Shown one piece after another: positions 1 through 8,599 of a DNA stretch of 64,000 bases (positions within the stretch are counted from its first letter, which is position 1; each line of letters starts with the position of its first letter). Under the pieces are notes generated by a model, which saw only the letters and a list, made by a program, of their open reading frames with translations, made no database searches and was not told the DNA's origin. The position numbers and the translations under genes are program-made. The DNA comes from Alphaproteobacteria bacterium (GTDB lineage Bacteria > Pseudomonadota > Alphaproteobacteria > MPNO01 > UBA830): positions 1 through 64,000 of the forward strand of contig JAJEBT010000128.1 of assembly GCA_022822405.1 (NCBI GenBank), read 5' to 3'.

Positions 1-2
1 TC

Positions 3-1190
3 GCGGGGACCGAGATGATCTCTCGGCGGCTCAAGGGCGGCCTGGTCGTGGCGACCATCCTGTTCGGCGCGATCTTTGCCATGTGCACGGGCATCGTCGC
101 CGCCTCGGTGATCACCGCAGGAGTGTTGTGCCTGCCTTCAATGCTGAACAGGAACTATCCCAAGGGAGTTGCCTTCGGCGCCGTCGGCGCCGGCGGGACC
201 CTTGGCATCCTGATCCCGCCGAGCGTGATGCTCATCTTCTATGCATCGGAAACCGGACTGTCGACCGGACGCCTCTTTGCGGCAGCCTACCTCCCCGGCA
301 TCCTGCTTGCCTCGCTCTTCGTTCTCTACATCGTCATCCGCTTCACTTTCTTCGAGGAGGAACCAGCCGCTTCGCCGGACAAGGCGATCCAGCCAATCGC
401 GCTGGGTGGCTCGGGCGGATCCGGGACGATCGCTGCAGCAGAGAAGACAACGAATGACGGCACCGATGGAGGTGGTGCCCGAACGGCGACGTCCGCCGTT
501 TCATTCGAGGCAGATCGGTCTGATGCATGGCGCGCCCTTCGTTCAGCGCTTCCGCTCTTCGGGCTGATCTTCGCGGTTGTCGGCACGATCATTTTCGGGG
601 TTGCAACGCCAACCGAGGCTTCGGCCGCCGGGGCCCTTGGCGCACTTGTCATCGCTGCCGCGTATCGGCGCCTTACCTGGCCGATGCTGAAGGCCAGCGC
701 CCTTGAGACGATCGAGACCGTTGGAATGATTGGCTTCCTGATTGTCGGCGTATTGGCCTTCACGTCCGCATTTCTGGGAATCGGTGCAAAGCCCGTCGTC
801 AGCAACATCATCCTTGGCATCAGCGGTCAGCCGATCGTCATTCTTCTCGCCATGCTCTTCATCCTCTTCGTGCTAGGCATGTTGCTCGACTGGATTCCGA
901 TCCTGTACATCACGCTGCCAGTGTTCATGCCAATCGTTGACCAGATGGGCTGGGACCCGTTGTGGTTTGCCCTTCTTGTGGTTGTGTGCCTGCAAACATC
1001 GTGGCTGACGCCGCCATTCGGGTTCGCACTGTTCTTCCTGCGGGGAATCGCTCCCCCCGGCGTAACCTATTTCGACATCGTGAAAGGGTGCTTTCCGTTC
1101 ATGCTGTGCCAACTGATCGGCCTTGGCATTCTCATTCTCTTCCCGCAAATCATCCTGTTCCTGCCTGACCTCGTGATGTCGCAGAAATAG
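3..1190 (+). CDS. dctM: TRAP transporter large permease (DctM), 5' end cut off
   Basis: Large membrane subunit of a tripartite ATP-independent periplasmic (TRAP) importer, the part that carries the substrate across the inner membrane. The open frame runs in from the window edge; the first ATG at 15 is internal, because typical family members have over 420 residues and only about 395 are visible. Many hydrophobic helices are seen, with the glycine/proline-rich stretch at about residues 45-75 that is typical of DctM, and a C-terminal hydrophobic block ending in LFPQIILFLP, a family hallmark. Unusual is a hydrophilic insert of about 55 residues (residues about 114-170 from the ATG) rich in Gly, Ser, Thr and Ala. 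The small permease and binding protein must lie upstream of the window. The substrate cannot be read from the sequence. Confidence 0.9.
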   Translation, partial: AGTEMISRRLKGGLVVATILFGAIFAMCTGIVAASVITAGVLCLPSMLNRNYPKGVAFGAVGAGGTLGILIPPSVMLIFYASETGLSTGRLFAAAYLPGILLASLFVLYIVIRFTFFEEEPAASPDKAIQPIALGGSGGSGTIAAAEKTTNDGTDGGGARTATSAVSFEADRSDAWRALRSALPLFGLIFAVVGTIIFGVATPTEASAAGALGALVIAAAYRRLTWPMLKASALETIETVGMIGFLIVGVLAFTSAFLGIGAKPVVSNIILGISGQPIVILLAMLFILFVLGMLLDWIPILYITLPVFMPIVDQMGWDPLWFALLVVVCLQTSWLTPPFGFALFFLRGIAPPGVTYFDIVKGCFPFMLCQLIGLGILILFPQIILFLPDLVMSQK

Positions 1191-1223
1191 CGCATCGGAT
1201 ATCGGCGACCAGTCCCCGATGCG
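1191..1223 (+). terminator. Hairpin after the TRAP permease
   Basis: The inverted repeat CGCATCGG (1191-1198) / CCGATGCG (1216-1223) is an 8-bp perfect stem with a 17-nt loop, directly after the permease stop codon. There is no T-run, so it is at best a weak or Rho-assisted terminator or an mRNA-end stabiliser. The rest of the gap up to 1466 shows no gene. Confidence 0.3.
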
Positions 1224-1466
1224 GGCCTTCGAGAAACGTACCTGCAGGCACAGCGGATTCCTGGCAATCCCGCCAGGGTGCCGCCGTTCAGCATCCGCAA
1301 GTCCGATCCTGCGCCGTTTCGGTTCCCCGACCATTGGACCTCTCACTTGTCTCTGGCCTCCCGATGGCGGCAGAAATGGCAGCAGCACGCATCTGGATAG
1401 AATGGACTCTTCTTCCGTGGACGAACAACTTGCGGAGCGAATCAGGAATTCCGGAGGCAATCAACC

Positions 1467-2804
1467 ATGGATCAGCTTGGCGCGCTTGCGGATCTTGCCG
1501 CCACAACGACCCCGCCGCCGGAGGTCCGCGCGAAGGCCGCGTTGGTTCTGGCCGACACGATTGGCGCAATCGCCGGCGGGGCGGCGGAGGCGGAAGTCGC
1601 AAGACTCTCCGAACGGCTTCTGGACAGGTCCGACGGACACGCACCGATCATTGGGCCAGGCGGGATCGCGGATGCAAGGACGGCGGCCCTGCTGAACGGC
1701 ACCGCCGGCACGGCGCTCGAAATGGATGAAGGCCACCAGTTCTGCAAGGGCCACCCGGCAATTCACGTGATCCCGGCGGTGCTGGCCGAGGCCGCCGGCA
1801 AGGCCCTTTCGGGGCCGGCGGTGCTGGACGCCATCGCTGTCGGCTACGAGGTCGCCGCGCGCGTGGGGATCGCCGCGTCGCTGCGCCCCTCGATGCATCC
1901 GCACGGCACCTGGGGCGCCATCGGCGCGGCGGCGGCGATCCTTCGGCTTCGGGGCGCCGCTGCAGCGGAAATCCGCGACGGCATGAACATGGCGGCAAGC
2001 CTCGGCCTTTCGACCTCGCGGCGGACCATGCTGGAAGGCGGTACGGTGCGTAACGTCTTCGCGGGGGTCTCGAACCAGATGGGGCTGCTGACAGCCGATC
2101 TGGTGGCCGCAGGGTTTTCGGGCGACGGCGAGGGGGTGGCGCATGTCTTCGGCAATGTGGTTTCCGACCGCTTCGAAGCGTCGGCGCTTGCGGAAGCGCT
2201 GGGCGAGCGATGGGAAATCACCCGCAACTATTTCAAGCTTCATGCCTGCTGCCGCTTCAATCACGCAACTCTCGATGCGCTGGACTTGCTGATTGCGGAT
2301 GCACCGGCATTCGCACCCGGCGACATCGCGGACATCACCGTGAACACCTACGGACTTGCGGTCGAACTGGATGATGCCGCGCCGCGCAACGTGCTGGCGG
2401 CCAAGTTCTCCGTCCCGTTCGCGGTTGCCACGCGGCTCGTCACGGGGACGACGACGGTGGAGAGCTTCTCGGCGGCGCGTGTCGGGGACGAGGCGATCCG
2501 TGAGCTTGCCGGACGTGTACGGCTGCTCGAGGACACGGCGATGAGCGCCATGCTGCCCGATCAAAGGCCTGCACGGACGACGGTGGCGCTGAAGGACGGG
2601 CGCGGTTTCACCGCGGCAGTCGAAACCAACCGGGGCGATTGGGCCAATCCGTACAGCGAGGCCGAGTTGCACGACAAGTACCTGTCGCTGACGGCACGGC
2701 CATGGCCGCGACAGAAGGCGCAGGCGGTGTGGGACGCGGCGCTCGGCCTCGATGCGGGGGAAGCTGCGGCATTCCTCGACCTGCTGGCCGCGCCAACCGA
2801 TTGA
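1467..2804 (+). CDS. MmgE/PrpD family protein (2-methylcitrate dehydratase-like)
   Basis: A 445-residue member of the MmgE/PrpD family, whose characterised members dehydrate 2-methylcitrate or decarboxylate cis-aconitate. Recognised by the all-helical N-terminal domain containing LLNGTAGTALEMDEGH (residues about 75-90), GHPAIHVIP (95-103) and HPHGTWG (144-150), the usual conserved positions. The start is set by GGAGG at 1453-1457, 9 nt before the ATG. It heads a short operon with an NTF2-like protein and a flavoprotein, and the methylcitrate-cycle partners prpC and prpE are absent nearby. A role in propionate metabolism is therefore not supported; it may dehydrate another hydroxy-polycarboxylate made in this catabolic region. 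Confidence 0.85.
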   Translation: MDQLGALADLAATTTPPPEVRAKAALVLADTIGAIAGGAAEAEVARLSERLLDRSDGHAPIIGPGGIADARTAALLNGTAGTALEMDEGHQFCKGHPAIHVIPAVLAEAAGKALSGPAVLDAIAVGYEVAARVGIAASLRPSMHPHGTWGAIGAAAAILRLRGAAAAEIRDGMNMAASLGLSTSRRTMLEGGTVRNVFAGVSNQMGLLTADLVAAGFSGDGEGVAHVFGNVVSDRFEASALAEALGERWEITRNYFKLHACCRFNHATLDALDLLIADAPAFAPGDIADITVNTYGLAVELDDAAPRNVLAAKFSVPFAVATRLVTGTTTVESFSAARVGDEAIRELAGRVRLLEDTAMSAMLPDQRPARTTVALKDGRGFTAAVETNRGDWANPYSEAELHDKYLSLTARPWPRQKAQAVWDAALGLDAGEAAAFLDLLAAPTD

Positions 2805-2814
2805 AGGGGGGAAC

Positions 2815-3201
2815 ATGACACGCAACGACCAGATCGCGCTGGTGGAGCGCTATTTCGCCGCCGTTGATGCCGAGGACCTGCCGGGGCTTCTGAACACGCT
2901 GACGGCAGGATGCGTCTTCACGGTGGAGACTCACGGCGTGCGGTTAGAGGGCCACGCGGCGATCAGCGGCATGTTCACCCGGCTCTGGGACGGACACGAA
3001 TCGGTTCGCCATCACCGCTTCACGCATGTCTCCGACCCTGCGGGCAGGCGGATTGCCTCGCGATTTCAGGTGGAGAACACGGAACTGGACGGCAGCCTGA
3101 CCCGCAAGTCGAACTGCAACTTCTTCGAAATCGACGGTGACAGGTTCTCCGCCGTCGCGGTCTACATGGCGGGACCGAATACGCTTGAGGCGACGTCATG
3201 A
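2815..3201 (+). CDS. NTF2/SnoaL-like protein
   Basis: A 128-residue protein with the pattern of the SnoaL/NTF2-like alpha+beta barrel. It has an N-terminal helix (LVERYFAAVDAED), the segment 'LLNTLTAGCVFTVETHG', 'GHAAISGMF' and a C-terminal beta-rich half. Family members are small isomerases, cyclases, dehydratases or simply binding domains, so a reaction cannot be assigned. The start at 2815 follows AAGGGGGG. The gene lies 10 nt after the PrpD-like gene and overlaps the next gene by 4 nt (ATGA), so it is co-translated with a flavoprotein. A second NTF2-like protein at 42042 is likewise paired with an oxidoreductase. Confidence 0.75.
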   Translation: MTRNDQIALVERYFAAVDAEDLPGLLNTLTAGCVFTVETHGVRLEGHAAISGMFTRLWDGHESVRHHRFTHVSDPAGRRIASRFQVENTELDGSLTRKSNCNFFEIDGDRFSAVAVYMAGPNTLEATS

Positions 3202-4568
3202 GCGTGATGGCGCCGCCCGAAGACGGGTTCGACCTGTCAACGGAAACGCTGATCGTCGGCGGAGGCGCGGGCGGGCTGATCGCGGCGCTGTCGGCGCAGT
3301 CCGCGGGTCAGGAGGTGCTGGTGCTTGAAGCCGACCCGGTGCCGTCGGGATCGACCGCGCTGTCGGCCGGGCTGATCCCCGCTCCCGGCACGAAGGCGCA
3401 GAAGGCCGCCGGGATCGAGGACAGTACCGCGCTGTTCGCCGCCGACATCATGCGGAAGGCGAAGGGAGAGAACGACCCCGAGCTCGTGGCCGCACTGGCC
3501 GACGGTGCGGCGGAGGCGATCGACTGGCTGGGCGAGACCTACGGCCTGCCCTTCACGGTCGTGGACGACTTTACCTATCCCGGTCACTCTCGGCGGCGCA
3601 TGCACGCCCTGCCTTCGCGCGCCGGGAGGGACCTGATCGACGCGCTCCGCGCGACCGCCGAGACCGAGGCGATCCCCATAGCCACCGAACGGCGGGTCGA
3701 AACGCTCTACTCCCATCCGGACGGAACGATTCGCGGCGTCGAGGCGTTCCGTCCCGATGGCGGGCGCGAGCGGGTCGGTTGCGCCCGGCTGATCCTGGCC
3801 TGCAACGGCTACGGCGGAAATCGCGAGATGGTGCGCCGCTACATGCCTGCCATCGGCGATGCGATCTATTTCGGCCACGACGGAAACCGTGGCGACGCGA
3901 TCCTGTGGGGCGTGGCGCTCGGCGCGGCAGTGAAGCACCTCGGCGCCTTTCAGGGCCATGGCAACGTGGCGCATCCACATGGCATTCTTGTCAGTTGGGC
4001 CGTGATCATGGAGGGCGGCGTTCAGGTCAATCTCGAAGGCCGGAGGTTCTGGAATGAAACGCAAGGATATTCCGAGGCGGCCGCGGCGGTTCTGGCGCAA
4101 CCCGAGGGCATTGCCTGGGCCATCTACGACGAGCGGATCGCCGGCGTGGCGCGCCAGTTCGTCGATTTCCGGGAGGCAGAGGCGCAGGGCGCCGTGCTCC
4201 GGGCGGATTCGGTGACCGAACTGGCGAGAAAGACGCGGCTTCCGGACGCGGCACTGGCGGAGACCTTGGCGGCGACAGAGGTGGGCGACGACGCGTTCGG
4301 CCGTCACTTCGACCCGGCCCAGCGACTGAAACCGCCCTTCGCGGCAACCAGGGTGACGGGGACGCTGTTTCATACCCAGGGCGGGCTGGACGTGACCGGA
4401 GAGGGCCGGGTGAAACGGGCGGACGGCGGGCTCTTCCCCAACTTCTTCGCCGTGGGAGGCGCGGCGGTCGGCGTCTCGGGCTCCGGCGATGCGGGCTATC
4501 TTTCGGGCAACGGGCTGTTGAGCGCCTTGGTCCTCGGACGGCGGGCCGGGCTGGCCGGCCAAAGCTGA
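3198..4568 (+). CDS. FAD-dependent oxidoreductase, fumarate-reductase flavoprotein type
   Basis: A 456-residue flavoprotein of the fumarate reductase/succinate dehydrogenase/3-ketosteroid dehydrogenase superfamily. The dinucleotide-binding GGGAGG is at residues 21-26, followed by the acidic end of beta-2 (VLVLEAD) and the family motif GSTALSAGLIPAPG. Near the C terminus are HTQGGLDV and the FAD-closing FFAVGGAAVG segment with the SGNGLL helix. No heme or iron-sulfur domain and no signal peptide are seen, so it is probably a soluble C=C reductase or dehydrogenase. It overlaps the NTF2-like gene by 4 nt. Its last 73 nt also run over the 3' end of the converging flavoenzyme gene at 4496. Confidence 0.85.
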   Translation: MSVMAPPEDGFDLSTETLIVGGGAGGLIAALSAQSAGQEVLVLEADPVPSGSTALSAGLIPAPGTKAQKAAGIEDSTALFAADIMRKAKGENDPELVAALADGAAEAIDWLGETYGLPFTVVDDFTYPGHSRRRMHALPSRAGRDLIDALRATAETEAIPIATERRVETLYSHPDGTIRGVEAFRPDGGRERVGCARLILACNGYGGNREMVRRYMPAIGDAIYFGHDGNRGDAILWGVALGAAVKHLGAFQGHGNVAHPHGILVSWAVIMEGGVQVNLEGRRFWNETQGYSEAAAAVLAQPEGIAWAIYDERIAGVARQFVDFREAEAQGAVLRADSVTELARKTRLPDAALAETLAATEVGDDAFGRHFDPAQRLKPPFAATRVTGTLFHTQGGLDVTGEGRVKRADGGLFPNFFAVGGAAVGVSGSGDAGYLSGNGLLSALVLGRRAGLAGQS

Positions 4569-6523
4569 CGCGCCGCTTCATGGCCTTCAAAGACCGCCTC
4601 GAGCGCGGTGCGGGCGGAGAGGCAGTCGCCGACCGCGACGTGAATCGCGTCGCCGCCCCATGACCCGCGCAGCCCATCGCGCGGCTTGCCCGGCAAGGGT
4701 GCTATGACCGCGCTGGCGGGCAGTTCGGAACATGCATCCAGCGAGAGATCGCGCAGGACGGCACGCCCGCCCGCGTGGTCGATCAGCGCGTGATGACCGA
4801 TGATCCGCACGTTCTTTTCACGGAGCCGGTGACGAAGCGCGAAGGAACTGTACATGCTGATCGTCCATCCCGGCGTGCCAGAAGGTGCGACGAGCGTCAC
4901 GCGCTTGCCGAGATCGGCCAGGTGCTCGGCCAGGGAGACCACCGACCATCCGCCAAGGTGATCGACCAGCAGCACGTCCTCGCCCAGTGCAGCCGGATCG
5001 GCCAGCGCGGCCTCCATTGTCAGCGCCGTTCCGCCGGAGCGCAGGCCCTGCCCTACCGGATCGGCACCGATGGCCCAGATCACGGCATCCGCATCGGGCG
5101 GTGTCTCTGCCGTCGCTTCCGTCTCGAGCATCACCGCAACGCCTTCGGCAGCGAGCCGTGCCCGCTGCCGGTCCATGAGCTTGCCGAACTCCGTCCGGAG
5201 CGGCATTTCGACGACCCGGTTGAGCGCTCCGCCGAGCCGGTCGGAGCGTTCCCAAACCGTCACCTCGTGCCCAAGCTCCGCTGCCGTGGCGGCGGCCTCC
5301 ATCCCTGCCGGGCCGCCGCCGATGACGAGCACGCGCCTGTCTTGCCCGGCATTGACGCGCTCCGGTGCCGCCCACTCGACCTCGCGCCCGGCGCGTGGGT
5401 TGGACAGGCAGGTGATCGCAAGGTTGAGGGCCAGGAAATTCGCGCAGCCCTGGTTGCAGCCGATGCAGGGGGTGGTCTCCGCCTCGCGCCCCTCCTCCGC
5501 CTTCCCGACGATCTCGGGATCGGCGATGTGCGCACGCGCCATGCCGACCATGTCGGCTCCGCCGGAGGCGATCATCCGCTCGGCCTGGGCAACGTGCTGA
5601 TATCGGCAGACGGTCATCACCCTCGGCCGATGCGCCACCCCGTCCAGCGCCGCTCGGATGGCACGTGTCAACGGCTGGAACTGCTCGTGCCGGAAGGCCA
5701 TGTCCGCCATCTGGGTCGAGACGGTGTAGCTGCCGTGATAGGCGGAATGCGATACGTTGACGAAATCTACCCGAGTTTCGGTCACCAGATCCCGGACCAC
5801 GAGGCGCATGTCCTCGAGCGTGAGCCCGCCTTCCATGAACTCGTCCGCACTGATCCGCAAACCCAGCGTTCGGTCGGGGCCGATCCGGTCGCGCACCGCC
5901 CGGAGCGTTTCACGGGCGAAGCGAATGCGGTTTTCGGGCGAACCGCCATAGGCATCTTCGCGTTGGTTGGAGGCGGGCGAGAGGAATTGCTGGATCAGGT
6001 GGCCATGCGCCATCTGCAGCTCGACCCCGTCGAGCCCGGCCTCGATCAGGTTTTCCGCCACGTCCGCATGCGCCTCGACCACCATGGCGATCTCGTCCAG
6101 CGTCATCGGGTGCGGCGGGGGCGCAGTCGCCGACCACGGAATGGCCGATGCGGACCAGGACGGCATGCGTGCATAGTTGCCATCGATGTGGCGGCCGAGA
6201 TGGATGATCTGGCCAAAGAGACGCGCACCCTCCGCCTGCACGGCGTCCGCTATCCGGCGGAAGCGCGGAATGCAGTCGCGCTCGTAGCCGTTCACGCCCT
6301 GCTGGCGGCCAAGGCTGGAGCGATGGACGCGTATGCCTTCGAAGATGATCAGCCCCGCCCCGCCTGCGGCCCGTGCCCGGTGATAGGCGAGGTGACGGTC
6401 CGACGGCAGGTTGCTCTCGCCGAAATTGGTGGTGTGGGCGGGGACGAAGATGCGGTTCCGAATCTCGGTCGTGCCGACGCGAATCGGTTGGAAGACATGC
6501 GGGTATGCTGGGTGGCGCCGCAA
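4496..6523 (-). CDS. NADH:flavin oxidoreductase / 2,4-dienoyl-CoA reductase-like iron-sulfur flavoenzyme
   Basis: A 675-residue protein. It has an N-terminal Old Yellow Enzyme TIM barrel (FMN), a four-cysteine cluster (C353-x2-C356-x3-C360-x11-C372) expected to hold [4Fe-4S], and a C-terminal NAD(P)H/FAD part starting at RVLVIGGGPAGMEAA. This is the architecture of FadH and trimethylamine dehydrogenase. The barrel motif QMAHGHLIQQFLSP followed by QREDAYGG is clear. An in-frame TGA lies just upstream, so the start is most likely the TTG at 6523, one base after the SDR stop codon; it gives the usual N terminus (YPHVFQPIRVGTTEIRNRI). It is the last gene of the operon from 10622. The substrate is unknown; reduction of an enoyl compound fits the acyl-CoA dehydrogenase and CoA ligase in the same operon. 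Confidence 0.88.
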   Translation of the reverse strand: MRRHPAYPHVFQPIRVGTTEIRNRIFVPAHTTNFGESNLPSDRHLAYHRARAAGGAGLIIFEGIRVHRSSLGRQQGVNGYERDCIPRFRRIADAVQAEGARLFGQIIHLGRHIDGNYARMPSWSASAIPWSATAPPPHPMTLDEIAMVVEAHADVAENLIEAGLDGVELQMAHGHLIQQFLSPASNQREDAYGGSPENRIRFARETLRAVRDRIGPDRTLGLRISADEFMEGGLTLEDMRLVVRDLVTETRVDFVNVSHSAYHGSYTVSTQMADMAFRHEQFQPLTRAIRAALDGVAHRPRVMTVCRYQHVAQAERMIASGGADMVGMARAHIADPEIVGKAEEGREAETTPCIGCNQGCANFLALNLAITCLSNPRAGREVEWAAPERVNAGQDRRVLVIGGGPAGMEAAATAAELGHEVTVWERSDRLGGALNRVVEMPLRTEFGKLMDRQRARLAAEGVAVMLETEATAETPPDADAVIWAIGADPVGQGLRSGGTALTMEAALADPAALGEDVLLVDHLGGWSVVSLAEHLADLGKRVTLVAPSGTPGWTISMYSSFALRHRLREKNVRIIGHHALIDHAGGRAVLRDLSLDACSELPASAVIAPLPGKPRDGLRGSWGGDAIHVAVGDCLSARTALEAVFEGHEAARQLWPASPARRPRTKALNSPLPER

Positions 6524-6524
6524 C

Positions 6525-7244
6525 TCAGTCCATCCTCAAGCCACCGTTCACCGCCAGAACCGCGCCGGTCGTGAACGCGGACTCCTCCGACAGGAGGAAG
6601 CACACGGCGGCAGCGATCTCGTCCGGTCTTGCCATCCGCTTCAAGGGCGTGGCCGCCGACATGGCCGCCCTGCGCTCGGGCGGGTGCGCAGCCAGCATGG
6701 GGGTTTCCACCGCACCCGGGGCAACGCAGTTCACGGTGATTCCGCGCGGGGCAAGCTCCTGCGCCATGGACTTCGTCAACGACTCGATCCCCCCTTTGGA
6801 CGCCGCATATGCCGTGCCGGTGATGACGCCGCCGGTTCGTCCGGCGAGCGATCCCAGGGTGACGATTCGTCCGCCGTCCTTAATGTCGTCCTTCGCGGCG
6901 AGACAGCAAAGGAAAGGCCCGCTGAGGTTGGTGGCGACGATTTCGTCCCAGCGCCCGGGCGTCAGGTCGGCGAGCTTGCCGTTGTCGACCACACCCGCGG
7001 CAAGAACGAGGCCGTAGAGGCCAGGGGCTGCCTCTCGCACCTCCGCAAAGGCGCGTGCAACGGCCCGGGCGTCGGAGATGTCGAGGGCGATGGCCGTCCC
7101 GCCGGTTTCCTCGGCAACACCGGCGACCGCCGCCTCGTTCCTGTCCAGCAGCAACAGCGGAGCATAACCCTCGGCAGCCGCACGGCGGGCGATGGCGCTG
7201 CCGATCCCGCCAGCCGCACCGGTGATGACCAGGGCTTGTGTCAT
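6525..7244 (-). CDS. Short-chain dehydrogenase/reductase
   Basis: A 239-residue classical SDR. The cofactor motif TGAAGGIGSAIA is at residues about 8-19, the catalytic Ser is in TLGSLAGR, and Tyr/Lys in YAASKGG (Y-x3-K). The C-terminal SEESAFTTGAVLAVNGG is typical. The ATG at 7244 overlaps the end of the CoA ligase gene (ATGA), which fixes the start; longer in-frame reading is antisense-like and lacks SDR features. Probably oxidises a hydroxy group or reduces a keto group on the pathway intermediate handled by its operon neighbours. Confidence 0.9.
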   Translation of the reverse strand: MTQALVITGAAGGIGSAIARRAAAEGYAPLLLLDRNEAAVAGVAEETGGTAIALDISDARAVARAFAEVREAAPGLYGLVLAAGVVDNGKLADLTPGRWDEIVATNLSGPFLCCLAAKDDIKDGGRIVTLGSLAGRTGGVITGTAYAASKGGIESLTKSMAQELAPRGITVNCVAPGAVETPMLAAHPPERRAAMSAATPLKRMARPDEIAAAVCFLLSEESAFTTGAVLAVNGGLRMD

Positions 7245-8599
7245 GGGCGATTTTCCTTCCGCATGTCGATGAACCGCCGCGCCTTCAGCGAGACGTCGGG
7301 GTCGTAGATCTCCTGCACCCCGACGATCTCGATCTCGGGCCTCACCCCCACGGCCGCCTTGACCGACTCGCATGCCGCCGGGCCGGGATCGGCGCCGGGC
7401 CTTGGTGCGAGTCGGAGGCGCATCACGTCCATCGAGAGCGCGTCCTCGGGGTCTTCGCGGTCAATCACGACCTGGAATTCATCGATGCGATCATCGGCCA
7501 AGAGCGCTTCCGCGACGCTGCCCGGATCGACCAGCATGCCCTTCACCTTAACCAGGTCGTCGGCCCGCGACGGCATCGCGATGAAGCGGTCGGTTTCGGC
7601 CCCGCAATGCGGGCAGGGTTCCCGTGTCATCGCCGTCATGTCGCCCAGCGCATAGCGCAGCAGCACCGTGCCGCGCCGGTCCAGATGGGTAAGAACGGCA
7701 AGCCCGGTTTCGCCATCCGGCAGGGCCGCGTGGGTCTCGGGATCCACGACCTGGAAATGAAACTGGTCGGGCGCGGGATTGTGGTAGCCGGCACCGGGAC
7801 AGCATTCGACCGCGCCCACCTGCATCTCGGTGGCGGCGTAGGAAACGCTGACCCGGGGATCGGTTGCGCCAAGCGTCACCATTCGTGCAGTCAGGTCGTG
7901 CCGCATGGCGTCGGTCACGGCCTCCCCGGTAACGAAGGCAAGCCGTACCCCGGAGAGATCCGCGCTCAGCGCCTCGGCCCGCATCAGCACACGACGGACA
8001 TAGCTGGTGACGCCCCAAAGGATCGTGGCCCGGTGCCTCTCTGCCGCGCGGATCACGTCGTCGAGGCTTGCCGACCAGTGGAATTCGGGCGAGGGCCGTC
8101 CCGGCATCGGGCTTATCACCGGGATCTTCATCGCGTTCGCCGCGGCGATGGTGCGGTGAAAGGCGCCATAGGGATGGAGCGTCATCGGGCAGAGGTTCGC
8201 CACGAGATCGGTGTCGCGCACGCCGCGTATCTCCAGCGCCCGCCGGTTCGCCGTGAGAATGCGATAGAAGTCATGCACCGTCGAATGGAACGGTGTCGGC
8301 TTTCCGCCGGACGTGCCGGTGGTGTGCATCACGTCGAATGCCACGCGGGCTTCCTCGGGCATCCCTTCGGTTTCCAGGCGAAAGGCTTCGGGATCGGCGG
8401 CGTAGTCGGACTTGGAAATCAAGGGGAGTTTTCCAATGTCCGAAAGACCCGAGATGTCGCCGCGACGAAGCCCGAGTCCTGCGAAACGGCGCCGGTAATA
8501 CGGGTGGCGCGTGAAGCAAAGGTCGAGCATGTCGGCGAAATTCGCCTCTTGCACCTGCACGATCTCGTCACGTTTCCGGTATGGGAGGTCGTGGATCAT
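7241..8599 (-). CDS. Phenylacetate-CoA ligase-like AMP-forming acyl-CoA synthetase
   Basis: A 452-residue adenylate-forming enzyme of the PaaK branch. The phosphate-binding loop is HTTGTSGGKPT (residues about 92-102), followed by the ATEMQ motif in SYAATEMQVGAVE. GLAVLTHLDRRGTVLLRYALGD corresponds to the GELVxT...YRTGD region, and CPHCGAETDRF with RADDLVKVKGMLVDP to the hinge. It activates a carboxylic acid to its CoA thioester with ATP. The operon neighbours (acyl-CoA dehydrogenase, SDR, Old Yellow Enzyme) suggest beta-oxidation-like processing of that thioester. Phenylacetate itself is not implied: no paaA-E or paaZ genes are nearby. Confidence 0.85.
   Translation of the reverse strand: MIHDLPYRKRDEIVQVQEANFADMLDLCFTRHPYYRRRFAGLGLRRGDISGLSDIGKLPLISKSDYAADPEAFRLETEGMPEEARVAFDVMHTTGTSGGKPTPFHSTVHDFYRILTANRRALEIRGVRDTDLVANLCPMTLHPYGAFHRTIAAANAMKIPVISPMPGRPSPEFHWSASLDDVIRAAERHRATILWGVTSYVRRVLMRAEALSADLSGVRLAFVTGEAVTDAMRHDLTARMVTLGATDPRVSVSYAATEMQVGAVECCPGAGYHNPAPDQFHFQVVDPETHAALPDGETGLAVLTHLDRRGTVLLRYALGDMTAMTREPCPHCGAETDRFIAMPSRADDLVKVKGMLVDPGSVAEALLADDRIDEFQVVIDREDPEDALSMDVMRLRLAPRPGADPGPAACESVKAAVGVRPEIEIVGVQEIYDPDVSLKARRFIDMRKENRP

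Noticed and set aside
1467-2804. Assignment of a methylcitrate cycle from PrpD-like, PrpB-like and LeuCD-like genes
   Set aside because: The genes are in separate operons, and no methylcitrate synthase or propionyl-CoA ligase is present; the LeuCD/lyase order fits a maleate-type pathway better.
4775-6574. 599-codon + strand open frame opposite the Old Yellow Enzyme gene
   Set aside because: The opposite strand has clear FMN-barrel and iron-sulfur motifs; this frame is a GC-rich shadow.
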